DNA of 43,244 bases, taken from positions 1 to 43,244 of the forward strand of contig NZ_SMDQ01000049.1 of NCBI RefSeq assembly GCF_012911975.1, in the 5' to 3' direction. How positions within the stretch are numbered: the stretch's first letter is position 1; each line of letters starts with the position of its first letter. Of this stretch, positions 16,311 through 24,276 are shown in pieces. The notes beneath the pieces were generated by a model. That model saw only the letters and a program-made list of their open reading frames with translations, was not told the DNA's origin and ran no database searches. Source of the stretch: Nodosilinea sp. P-1105 (GTDB lineage Bacteria > Cyanobacteriota > Cyanobacteriia > Phormidesmidales > Phormidesmidaceae). The translations under genes were made by a program, and so were the position numbers.

Positions 16311-18287
16311 TCAGGTTGTCGCGGCTACTGGTATAGGCACATTGTCGTGGAGGTGGCGGATTTGGCTGGCCAGGGTGGTCATGGAGGTTTGTTTGGGGCA
16401 GTGGGCGATGTTGGAACCCTCGATACCGGTGGGGCCAGGGGGGTCGGTGGTGAGCACCACTAGCTTCAGGGGCTGGCAGGGGTTTTGTTGTTGGATTCGT
16501 TGCCAGAAGTCGGCGATGGCCATGTCGGGTAGGTGAGCATCCACCACCACCACATCGACGCCGATGGAGTCGAGCAGGACCAGGCCGGTTTCGCCATTGG
16601 TGGCTTCGCTGGCTATTTCCAGTCCAGGTTGCGATCGCAGTCCCTGGCGCAGGGCGATGCGGCTGGCTTCGTCGCTGTCCACAATCACCACCTGAATCTC
16701 GCTTTCGCTGGGGGTGTCGGTCACCTCGGGTAGGGTGTTGGGGGCACCGCAGGCAGCCACTTCCGTGAACTCCACATCCGCTAGTTTGGCGGCCTTAAGC
16801 TGGGCCATGGCCTCCGCTGAAAGAATCCGGGATTCGTCGAAGCCAAACTCAATTTCGGCGTGCATCCCTTTACGCTTCACCCGGTTCAGATTGTAGAAGC
16901 GCTTGTTCCAGGTGGTTTTGACAAAGGCCCACAGACAGCCCAGCAGGTAGCGGCGCTTAAACCCATCCCGTTCCCACCAGTACTCCCAAAACTTCCAGCC
17001 GTAGAACCGGGCATAGTTGCGCAATACCCCTTGCAGCACTTCTTCCCGGGTCATGGCGTCCGGCTTAATAATCGGCGTCACAAAGTTGTAGTGGGAATAG
17101 TCGCGGATCTCCACCTTGTCTTCGAGATCCTGGAAGAGTTCGGCAAAGGGCCAGGGGGTGTACATGTTCCAGTTGGCCATGTCGGCCCCCCAATCCCGGG
17201 CCATGCGGTAGGTTTCTTCGATGGTTTCAGGGGTTTCATTGGGCAGTCCCATGATGAACTGCACCTCCGCCAGAATGCCGTTGTCCCGCAGCAGTTTCAC
17301 CGCCCGCTTGTTGTCGGCGATGGTGGTTTCTTTGCGAAATACGTTCAGGTTTAGTTGGGCCGCAGCCTCGGTGCCCAGGGACACATGCACCAGCCCAGCT
17401 TTTCGGTACAGGGGCAGTTCGGCTTCGTCCCGTAGCACGTCGGTCACCCGGGTGTTGATCCCCCAGTGGACCGGCAGGTTGCGGGCAATCAGTTCTTCAC
17501 ACAGGGCCACAAACCGGGCCTTGCTGATGGTGGGTTCTTCGTCCGCCAGAATGAAAAAGCCCACATTGTGCTCTTTCACCAGATGCTCAATCTCATCCAC
17601 AAATTGTTTGGGCTTGCGGGCCCGATATTTGCGCCAGAATTTCCATTGACAGCAAAACCGACAGCGAAAGGGGCAGCCCCGGGCAAAGTTGGGCACGGCC
17701 ACCCGCACGTTGAGAGGGGTATAGATATAGGTATCCCAGTCCAGTAGGGTCCAGTCGGGGGTGAGGGTATTCAGGTCGCGGATGGGGGGATGGGCGGGGG
17801 TAGCTACCACCTGCCCGGCATCATCTAAATAGGCCAGGCCCAGGATCGATTCGCGATCGCGCCGATCCCGTCCTTCAGCAATGGCCCGTAGCAGGTTAAC
17901 GCTAATTTCCTCCCCTTCTCCCCGAATGATGTAGTCCACCCAGGGCGCTTCCCCCAGCACCTCCCGATACATGTAGGTGGGATGCACCCCGCCCATGATC
18001 GTCACCGCTTTTGGGCACACCGACTTGGCAATCCGCAGGGTGTCCTGGGACTTATAAATCATCGGTGTAATGGCCGTCGCCATCACCACATCGGGCTGGT
18101 GCTGGGCAATCATCGCCGCCAGGGGCTCGTCATCAATGTGGTGGGTCATGGCGTCGATGAACCGCACATCGTCAAAGCCCGCCGCCTTGAGGGCACCCCC
18201 TACGTAGGGCACCCAGCTGGGTGGCCAGTTACCAGCAATTTCGGCACCGCCAGCGTGGTAGTTGGGTTGAATCATCAAGATACGCAT
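16311..18287 (-). CDS. bchE: BchE-type anaerobic Mg-protoporphyrin IX monomethyl ester cyclase fused to a response-regulator receiver domain
   Basis: 658 aa. The N-terminal B12-binding region (residues 1-140) carries the BchE signature Q-P-N-Y-H-A-G-G-A-E-I-A-G-N-W-P-P. The radical SAM motif C-P-F-R-C-R-F-C is at 205-212, with Q-F-I-M-G-L-P-N-E-T-P-E-T later in the barrel. BchE adds water-derived oxygen to close the chlorophyll E ring without O2. A NarL-like receiver domain follows (about 530-650) with acidic D537/D539, phospho-acceptor-position D583 in V-V-V-D-A-H-L-P-D-M, T613/T614 and K632. Ordinary BchE proteins lack this module as far as I know. ATG at 18287 has AGGAG upstream; the frame is open to 18368. 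Cyanobacterial BchE relatives are not all active cyclases, so activity needs proof. Confidence 0.85.
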   Translation of the reverse strand: MRILMIQPNYHAGGAEIAGNWPPSWVPYVGGALKAAGFDDVRFIDAMTHHIDDEPLAAMIAQHQPDVVMATAITPMIYKSQDTLRIAKSVCPKAVTIMGGVHPTYMYREVLGEAPWVDYIIRGEGEEISVNLLRAIAEGRDRRDRESILGLAYLDDAGQVVATPAHPPIRDLNTLTPDWTLLDWDTYIYTPLNVRVAVPNFARGCPFRCRFCCQWKFWRKYRARKPKQFVDEIEHLVKEHNVGFFILADEEPTISKARFVALCEELIARNLPVHWGINTRVTDVLRDEAELPLYRKAGLVHVSLGTEAAAQLNLNVFRKETTIADNKRAVKLLRDNGILAEVQFIMGLPNETPETIEETYRMARDWGADMANWNMYTPWPFAELFQDLEDKVEIRDYSHYNFVTPIIKPDAMTREEVLQGVLRNYARFYGWKFWEYWWERDGFKRRYLLGCLWAFVKTTWNKRFYNLNRVKRKGMHAEIEFGFDESRILSAEAMAQLKAAKLADVEFTEVAACGAPNTLPEVTDTPSESEIQVVIVDSDEASRIALRQGLRSQPGLEIASEATNGETGLVLLDSIGVDVVVVDAHLPDMAIADFWQRIQQQNPCQPLKLVVLTTDPPGPTGIEGSNIAHCPKQTSMTTLASQIRHLHDNVPIPVAATT

Positions 18288-18362
18288 GGAGGATCTCCTA
18301 AGGGGAGAGAAAAAAATTTGTAGGGTGAATGTTGCGTTTTGAGGGGAAGATTGAACAGGGCA

Positions 18363-18383
18363 ATTCAAAATTCAAAATTCAAA
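18363..18383. repeat. ATTCAAA heptamer array
   Basis: Three tandem ATTCAAA units sit in the 110-bp gap between hemN and bchE. The same unit occurs at 9664-9684 and 16262-16289. Confidence 0.75.
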
Positions 18384-18397
18384 ACCAAACATTTTCG

Positions 18398-19795
18398 TCA
18401 TACCGATTGAGAAAATTGGCGGATGCTGCGATCGCGCAAATAGGTGTCAAACACCGCTGCAATATTGCGGATCAGTAAACGTCCGGCGGGTAGTACCTCA
18501 ATGTGGTTGGGGGTAAGGCGCACTAGGCCATCGGCTTCCAACCCTTGAAGGTCTTGGCGCTCGCGGGCGAAGTAGTCGTCAAAGTCCTGGTCAAAGCTGA
18601 GGTGATACTTTTCTTCGATCGCCGCCTTCGACAGCTCAAACTGACACATCAGCTCCATGATCACCGTCCGCCGCAGGATGTCGTCCTGGCTAAGAACAAC
18701 CCCTCGCTCCAGGGGCAACTGGTTGGCATCAAGGGCGCTGTAAAAGTCGTGCAGACCCTTATGGTTTTGACCGTAGACATCGTGCAACATGCTGATCGAG
18801 GTCATGCCAAAGCCCAGCAGATCTGACTCGGGCTGGGTGGTATAGCCCTGAAAGTTACGGTGCAGCTGCCCCTGGGACTGGGCGATCGCCAGTTCGTCAC
18901 CCGCTTTAGCAAAGTGGTCCATGCCAATGAACTGGTAGCCCGCCGCCGTGAGGCGATCAATGGTCATGTGGAAGATTTCTAACTTTTCCTCGGGGCCAGG
19001 TAAAGTCGTCGGGTCAATGTGCTTTTTCTGAATTGGCTTAATCCAGGGCACATAGGCAAAGTTGAACACCGCAATGCGATCGGGATCAAGGCGCAGGGTT
19101 TTCTCGATGGTGTCGCGGAAGGTGGCAAGGGACTGGTAGGGCAAGCCATAGATCAAATCCACATTCACGCTCTCGAATCCCGCCTGCCGCAGCCAGCCCA
19201 TGGCATCAAACAGCATTGACTCTGGCTGTACCCGATTCACAGCCGCCTGCACTTTCAGATCAAAGTCTTGCAGGCCAAAGCTCACCCGCTTAAAGCCCAG
19301 ATCTTTGAGAAACTGCACGTAGTCACGGTCCAAGTCCCGAGGGTTGACTTCGATGGAAATTTCCGCCTCTGGCTCAAACTGAAAGTGGTCGTGGAGCACT
19401 GTCCACAGCCGTTCCACCTGGGCCATGGTTAGGTAGCTGGGGGTACCGCCGCCCCAGTGCAATTGGTTCACCCGCCGGTTAGAGACCCGCTGAGCCACCT
19501 GGGCAATGTTGCGCTCTAGGTAGTCTAAATAAGGATCAGCCACTCGCTTGTGGCGGGTAATCACGGTGTTGCAACCACAGAAGTAGCAGGCCGACTCGCA
19601 AAAGGGAATGTGGCAGTACAGCGACAGGGGGGTTTGTTTGTAGTTGCCCACGGCCACCGCCGCCTCAAAATCCCTGAGGTTAAAGCTATCTTTCATCTCC
19701 GTCGCCGGAGGATAGCTGGTATAGCGAGGCAACGGCTGGTTGTACTTGTGCAGCAGGGCTGGATCGAAAACAACGGGGTTGGCGAGGGAAAGCAT
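18398..19795 (-). CDS. hemN: oxygen-independent coproporphyrinogen III oxidase
   Basis: 465 aa. Radical SAM cysteines C66, C70 and C73 (C-x3-C-x2-C) with the extra C75 are typical of true HemN rather than HemW. P-R-Y-T-S-Y-P-P-A near the N-terminus, H-W-G-G-G-T-P-S-Y-L, and G-L-Q-D-F-D-L-K-V-Q-A-A-V-N-R are classic HemN segments. It converts coproporphyrinogen III to protoporphyrinogen IX anaerobically. In Synechocystis, hemN is co-regulated with the low-oxygen heme oxygenase and second AcsF by ChlR; the same partners lie here on either side. The start at 19795 gives the expected length. Confidence 0.95.
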   Translation of the reverse strand: MLSLANPVVFDPALLHKYNQPLPRYTSYPPATEMKDSFNLRDFEAAVAVGNYKQTPLSLYCHIPFCESACYFCGCNTVITRHKRVADPYLDYLERNIAQVAQRVSNRRVNQLHWGGGTPSYLTMAQVERLWTVLHDHFQFEPEAEISIEVNPRDLDRDYVQFLKDLGFKRVSFGLQDFDLKVQAAVNRVQPESMLFDAMGWLRQAGFESVNVDLIYGLPYQSLATFRDTIEKTLRLDPDRIAVFNFAYVPWIKPIQKKHIDPTTLPGPEEKLEIFHMTIDRLTAAGYQFIGMDHFAKAGDELAIAQSQGQLHRNFQGYTTQPESDLLGFGMTSISMLHDVYGQNHKGLHDFYSALDANQLPLERGVVLSQDDILRRTVIMELMCQFELSKAAIEEKYHLSFDQDFDDYFARERQDLQGLEADGLVRLTPNHIEVLPAGRLLIRNIAAVFDTYLRDRSIRQFSQSV

Positions 19796-20042
19796 GGGGG
19801 TTAGGGGTTAGGTAACAGGTGTCAGGGGTTAGGTAACAGGTGTCAGGTGTCAGGTGACAGGTATCAGGTAAGGAGGTGGACAAAAATAAAGGGCTCAACG
19901 TTGCTGGTTTCGACTCCGCTCAACCAGCGAAGAGGCCTGAGCGGAGTCGAAGGCCGGATCAAGGATCAGTCAGTAATTGTGTCCATGTAATTACGTAGGG
20001 ACGGACCCACGTGTCCGCCCAAACCGGCGGGGAACAGGCAAC
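19796..20042. repeat. repeat-rich gap between ho and hemN
   Basis: Tandem GGTGTCAG and GGTTAGGTAACA-like units (19796-19870) abut the hemN start. A hairpin with conserved core, CTGGTT-core-AACCAG, is at 19904-19927. Its core is repeated inverted at 19938-19951 (TTCGACTCCGCTCA with TGAGCGGAGTCGAA). A GGGACGGAC-N6-GTCCGCCC palindrome is at 19998-20020. No promoter stands out. Confidence 0.75.
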
Positions 20043-20792
20043 TCACTCCGTCGCCATCAACGCCACCATGCCCTGGTGCGGGTGGCGCTCCGTGCTACCC
20101 GGGCGATCCTGCCGGGTAATCAGGTCAAACACATGGTCCCCTACCGCCGCCCGCACATCCGGCTCCAGCTCATGGAACACATCCCGGTTCAGGGCAAAGG
20201 CCAAATTGGCCTCATCCACCAACTGCTGGATCAACGCCTCATCCATTGGTAGGGCATTCAAGGCCTCCCGATACTTCACCTTAAAATCACGCTTGGCCTC
20301 TACCGTGGGCAGTTGATCAAATTCATGCAAACCCGTACCGCGATCGGGGGGTAGATCCAGGGCCGATCGCACAATGTGCCGCAACCCTTGCCCACCGGAT
20401 AAATCACCCATGTAGCGTACATAGGCATGGGCCAGTAGCAGCGCCGGGTTACTGCGGGACACCTCCCGAATGCGGCTGACATAGTGCTCCCCGGCTGGGG
20501 TAGCAGCAATCTCATTCCGCCAGTTGTCGCCGTAATAGTAGGCCAGGTCGTCTTCCAGCTTGGGGGTGCGCAGCAGCTCAGTAAATAGCATTGGCCCCAC
20601 CACCGGGTGGCCGGCGTGTCGTGCCATTTCCGCCTCTAGGGCACTGTAGAGAAAATAGAGATCGGCGGTGAGCTTGCGAAAGGGTTCTAGCTCTACCACC
20701 CCCTTGAGAAAGCATTTCATAAAAGCGGTATTTTCAGACAGGGTATGGGAGGTTTGGGTCCCTTCCCGCAGTTGCTGGGCTAAAGTTGTCAT
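20043..20792 (-). CDS. ho: heme oxygenase (biliverdin-producing)
   Basis: 249 aa, typical cyanobacterial HO length. Proximal heme ligand His16 lies in R-E-G-T-Q-T-S-H-T. The distal helix is Y-V-R-Y-M-G-D-L-S-G-G-Q-G-L-R-H-I with the flexible glycines. HO cleaves heme to biliverdin, CO and iron, supplying phycobilin precursors. Clustering with hemN and a second cyclase suggests the low-oxygen isoform (HO2 type). AAGAGG precedes the ATG by 8 nt, and a sigma70-like promoter lies upstream at 20826-20853. Confidence 0.95.
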   Translation of the reverse strand: MTTLAQQLREGTQTSHTLSENTAFMKCFLKGVVELEPFRKLTADLYFLYSALEAEMARHAGHPVVGPMLFTELLRTPKLEDDLAYYYGDNWRNEIAATPAGEHYVSRIREVSRSNPALLLAHAYVRYMGDLSGGQGLRHIVRSALDLPPDRGTGLHEFDQLPTVEAKRDFKVKYREALNALPMDEALIQQLVDEANLAFALNRDVFHELEPDVRAAVGDHVFDLITRQDRPGSTERHPHQGMVALMATE

Positions 20793-20825
20793 AGCTATAC
20801 CTCTTGGGCCGAAAATCTTTTAATC

Positions 20826-20853
20826 ACTATACAGCGATTGAGCGACTAATCAA
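20826..20853 (-). promoter_or_regulatory. candidate sigma70 promoter for ho
   Basis: On the minus strand TTGATT (20853-20848), a 16-bp spacer and TATAGT (20831-20826) precede the ho start codon by about 34 bp. Sequence match only. Confidence 0.5.
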
Positions 20854-21331
20854 GCTGTTGAAGTTACGTTTTGTATCTGCTGTCGGGTGGAACCGCTGCC
20901 GCACTTCCCCGTCAAACGGGAGTCTCGACAGTCTTCTCGGGTTCTGTGGACATCGAGTGGAACTCTTTAGGGCTACCCAAAAAACAGCACCATCCATAAG
21001 TAGGTAGGCTCAGTTATCTTGTAGCCGGGTTTCGACTTCGCTCAACCCTCAAACCCTTGCCAGGCAAAGGATCTAGCTGATTTCGACTCCGCTCAATCAG
21101 CGGCGGGTGTGACGTTTGATTAGCCCCGGCTACTTAGCAGGCAGGGCACTGGGCAAAAGATAGCAGGCAAACGTTGCAGGCCTGGCTTGCTGGACATGGC
21201 TGATGATGTGATACGCTTAATAGCCATTAAGTGATTGAGTGATTCTCTGGCGCGATATCCTCTGGCTGATGTCCGCTCTCCTCTCTCCGCCGAGGATCGC
21301 CACTCCTGTTGTTTATGGGCGAATGATTTTT
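20854..21331. other. divergent ho/acsF intergenic region
   Basis: The 539-bp gap between the divergent genes has no ORF that I believe. It holds the ho promoter, two conserved-core hairpins (21027-21048 with arms GGGTT/AACCC, and 21077-21100 with arms CTGATT/AATCAG), and a dyad just upstream of acsF at 21216-21231. Any shared oxygen-responsive control would have to act here. Confidence 0.6.
21216..21231. promoter_or_regulatory. 16-bp dyad upstream of acsF, candidate operator
   Basis: CTTAAT-AGCC-ATTAAG is a perfect inverted repeat about 100 bp before the acsF start. Its AT-rich dyad form fits MarR-family operators. ChlR, the known activator of such clusters, is MarR-like, but assignment to it is inference and chlR is not recognised in the window. 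Confidence 0.45.
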
Positions 21332-22408
21332 ATGGTGACTGCGCTACCTAAACCTGCTCCTCAACCCAGTGACAGTGGGGTAAAAACCGCCATCGAAGAA
21401 AACCTGCTGTCTCCCCGTTTTTACATTACCGATTTTGACAAAGCTGCCACTATGGATCTGTCCCTGGAAGCAGAGGGATTGCAGGCCATGCTGGAGGAAA
21501 TGCGGGCTGACTATAACCGCCACCACTTCATCCGCGATGACTCGTTCAAACAGGCCTGGGATCACATTCAGGGGGAAGAACGTCAAGCATTTATCGACTA
21601 TTTAGAGCGCTCCTGTGTCTCTGAGTTTTCTGGGTTCTTACTCTTCAAGGAACTATCTCGCAAACTCAAAGGTCGCAGCCCCATGCTGTCGGAGATCTTT
21701 CACCTGATGGCCCGGGACGAGGCCCGCCATGCCGGGTTCCTAAACAAGTGCATGCAGGATTTCAACATTTCCCTGGACCTGGCTAAGCTCACCAAAAACC
21801 GCACCTACACCTTTTTCCCGGTGGAGTGGATCGTCTATGCCGTTTATCTCTCAGAAAAGATCGGCTACTGGCGCTATATCTTGATTTATCGCCACCTGGA
21901 AAACCATCCTGAGAACCGCTTCTATCCGCTGTTCAACTACTTTGAGAGCTGGTGCCAGGATGAAAACCGTCATGGGGATATTTTTAAGGCCTTGGTGCGA
22001 TCGCAGCCCCACATGTGGGACACCTGGAAAGGCCGCCTCTGGAGCCGCTTTTTCCTACTTTCGGTGTTTGCCACCCACAGCCTGACGGTGCATGAGCGGG
22101 CCAAGTTTTACGAAATGCTGGGCCTTGACGCCACCGAGTTTGACACCGAAGTGGTGCGCAAAACCAATGACACCGCCGCCCGCGCCTTCCCGGTCTGCCT
22201 GAATGTCGACCATCCCCAGTTTTTCCCCCGCCTAGAGCGGGCCGCCAGCCGCAACCTCAAAATCAAGCAGCTGATGGAAAGCGCGACCCCCCACTGGCTG
22301 AAGCAACTACGCAAGCTGCCCCTGGTGCTGGGGATTGTCGGCGATCTGCTGCGGCTGTATTTGATCAAACCAATCAATGCCGAAGTGTTACGGGGGACCG
22401 TGCGATGA
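21332..22408 (+). CDS. acsF: aerobic Mg-protoporphyrin IX monomethyl ester (oxidative) cyclase, AcsF/ChlA, probably the low-oxygen isoform
   Basis: 358 aa di-iron enzyme. L-S-P-R-F-Y-I-T-D-F (26-35) is the family N-terminus. Iron ligands lie in E98-F-S-G, D129-E-A-R-H133 and D210-E-N-R-H214. It closes the chlorophyll E ring with O2 and electrons. Cyanobacteria often have two copies; the one beside ho and hemN is the micro-oxic one (ChlAII in Synechocystis), which is the basis for this isoform call. The frame is open from 21239; ATG 21332 gives the usual length and start V-T-A-L-P. It is divergent from ho and convergent with folC. Confidence 0.93.
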   Translation: MVTALPKPAPQPSDSGVKTAIEENLLSPRFYITDFDKAATMDLSLEAEGLQAMLEEMRADYNRHHFIRDDSFKQAWDHIQGEERQAFIDYLERSCVSEFSGFLLFKELSRKLKGRSPMLSEIFHLMARDEARHAGFLNKCMQDFNISLDLAKLTKNRTYTFFPVEWIVYAVYLSEKIGYWRYILIYRHLENHPENRFYPLFNYFESWCQDENRHGDIFKALVRSQPHMWDTWKGRLWSRFFLLSVFATHSLTVHERAKFYEMLGLDATEFDTEVVRKTNDTAARAFPVCLNVDHPQFFPRLERAASRNLKIKQLMESATPHWLKQLRKLPLVLGIVGDLLRLYLIKPINAEVLRGTVR

Positions 22409-22457
22409 CCTCTGTCCCGGGTTGGTAGGGCTGCCTTAGGGGGGTGACGGCTCGCCG

Positions 22458-23822
22458 TTACCGCCATGCAGCTTTTGGGGACGTTCCGTCTGATGCGATC
22501 GCGGCGGTGGCCAAAAAGTGGCCAATCAAGTACAGCGATCCACAGAGTACCTTTAGGGGGGCGAGGGTGGCCGCAGTAGCGGCCAGCCCCTGCTCTAGGC
22601 AGGGATGGGTGGTGCAGGGGGCCAGATTGGGGCAAACAGCCTGGGCGATCGCGGCTAGATCCTCCGGGGTGGCCGACTGATGCCCTGGCACCGGCACCAG
22701 GTGCAGACTATCCCCAGGCCGTAGCAAGGCCTCAAAAATATCCCGGTGGTCTTTCGTTTCCAGCATGCCCATCAACCAGACCACGGATGGCTGCCCCTGG
22801 GCCGCGAGCCAACTATCGACATAGCGGCGCAACACCTGGGCCGCCGCCGGGTTGTGGGCACCGTCGATCAGTAGGGGGTGGGGTTGCTGCTGACCATCGA
22901 GCCACTGTACCCACTGCAAGCGGCCCGGCCATTGCGCCTGGGCCATACCGGTGATGATGGCACTGGCGGGAATTCCCCAGCCCTGGGCCTGGAGCTGTTG
23001 CAGGGTGGCGATCGCGATCGCCGAATTCACCAGCTGATGCTCCCCCAAAAAGGGGAGCGGGTAGATTAACCGCTCATCCCCCTGGCCATAGGCCGCGACC
23101 CCACCCCCTTGAGGTTCGGCGGGCGATACCCACAGGGCTGGACAACGGAGGGCCGCGATTCGCTGCTGCACCACGCCTTCGGCCTCAGGGGGCAGGGGGC
23201 CGATGATCGCCGGTCGCCCGGGCTTCAGTACCCCGGCCTTTTCGCGGGCAATGGCGGCCAGGGTCGGTCCCAGTCGTTGCCAGTGCTCCCGGCTGAGGGA
23301 GGTGATCACACTGACCAGGGGACTATCGACCACGTTGGTGGCGTCCAGGCGGCCCCCCAGGCCCACTTCCATCACCGCGACATCCACGGACTGGGCCGCA
23401 AAGTGTAGCCAGGCGGCGGCGGTAAACACCTCAAACTGGGTGGGGGAGGGCAGGGCAGGGTCAATGGCTGCCACCACCTGCTGTAGCCGCTCCAGCAAGG
23501 TTTCCGGGGCAATTGGCTGTTCATTAATACAGATGCGCTCGCACCAGTGCACCAAATGGGGGGAGGTGTAGCGCCCCACCCGGTAACCCGCCTGGGTCAG
23601 CACCGACGACAGGTAGGCACAGACCGACCCCTTGCCGTTGGTGCCGGCCACATGCACAATCGGCACCCGCTGGTGGGGGTTACCCAGCCGATTCAGCAGG
23701 TGAACGATCCGGTCGAGGCCCAGGTCGACCCCAAACCGGCCAAAGCGGTCCAGTAGGGTTTCGATAGCTTGGTACTGAGGAGCAGAGATGACAGGTACAG
23801 ACAAGGGATGCGATCGCCTCAA
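22458..23822 (-). CDS. folC: bifunctional folylpolyglutamate synthase/dihydrofolate synthase
   Basis: 454 aa Mur-ligase family. The P-loop is V-A-G-T-N-G-K-G-S-V (about 57-66), followed by T-S-P-H-L-V-H-W-C-E-R-I, the Mg site region V-G-L-G-G-R-L-D-A-T-N-V-V, and L-I-D-G-A-H-N-P-A-A in the C-terminal domain. It adds glutamate to dihydropteroate and folates using ATP. The start codon is TTG at 23822, supported by AGGCGG five bases upstream; a later in-frame TTG is the alternative. The gene end overlaps a GC-rich hairpin at 22443-22462. Confidence 0.94.
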   Translation of the reverse strand: MRRSHPLSVPVISAPQYQAIETLLDRFGRFGVDLGLDRIVHLLNRLGNPHQRVPIVHVAGTNGKGSVCAYLSSVLTQAGYRVGRYTSPHLVHWCERICINEQPIAPETLLERLQQVVAAIDPALPSPTQFEVFTAAAWLHFAAQSVDVAVMEVGLGGRLDATNVVDSPLVSVITSLSREHWQRLGPTLAAIAREKAGVLKPGRPAIIGPLPPEAEGVVQQRIAALRCPALWVSPAEPQGGGVAAYGQGDERLIYPLPFLGEHQLVNSAIAIATLQQLQAQGWGIPASAIITGMAQAQWPGRLQWVQWLDGQQQPHPLLIDGAHNPAAAQVLRRYVDSWLAAQGQPSVVWLMGMLETKDHRDIFEALLRPGDSLHLVPVPGHQSATPEDLAAIAQAVCPNLAPCTTHPCLEQGLAATAATLAPLKVLCGSLYLIGHFLATAAIASDGTSPKAAWR

Positions 23823-23961
23823 TGCATCCGCCTATTGTGCCATCTGCCGGGCCGCGATGAAGGACCATGAATCTATCCCTGCTCACCGACTACACTGATC
23901 GCTTAAAAGCCAGGGGTTATCTGCTGCTTTTGAGTTTTATTTTTAGAACAGCGAGACTTTG

Positions 23962-24261
23962 ATGTCCCATCCAGAGCTGATAGAATCTGCTGACCGCTTG
24001 GTGATCCACTCTCCTGTGCCCATCGGCAGGCGTCTATTCTTCGCTGGGCTCGGGGTCTTGCCGCTCCTGGCTCCCTATGAGTTACTCATAAAGCCTAATT
24101 GGCAGCACTACCGCAATCCTGTCTTCTTCTTTGTCATGGTTATCTCTATGGGGGCGATCGCTATCAGTGCGCTTCTCTTTTTTGCTGCGGTTGCTGGCCT
24201 GAGTTCTACGATGGTGTTTGACAGACCCACGGCTACATTCAATTACTCGTTTTTGGGCTAG
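23962..24261 (+). CDS. small membrane protein, probably C-terminally truncated
   Basis: 99 aa with two hydrophobic helices (about 24-40 and 52-76), then S-T-M-V-F-D-R-P-T-A-T-F-N-Y before an early stop. In larger cyanobacterial membrane proteins a V-F-D-R-x-x-x-T-x-x-Y strand usually begins a cytoplasmic PH-like domain. Here it stops after about 12 residues, so the gene looks truncated. It ends 15 bp before the ABC transporter start, so co-transcription is likely. Family not firmly recognised. Confidence 0.5.
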   Translation: MSHPELIESADRLVIHSPVPIGRRLFFAGLGVLPLLAPYELLIKPNWQHYRNPVFFFVMVISMGAIAISALLFFAAVAGLSSTMVFDRPTATFNYSFLG

Positions 24262-24276
24262 ACAACCGCCGCCAGC

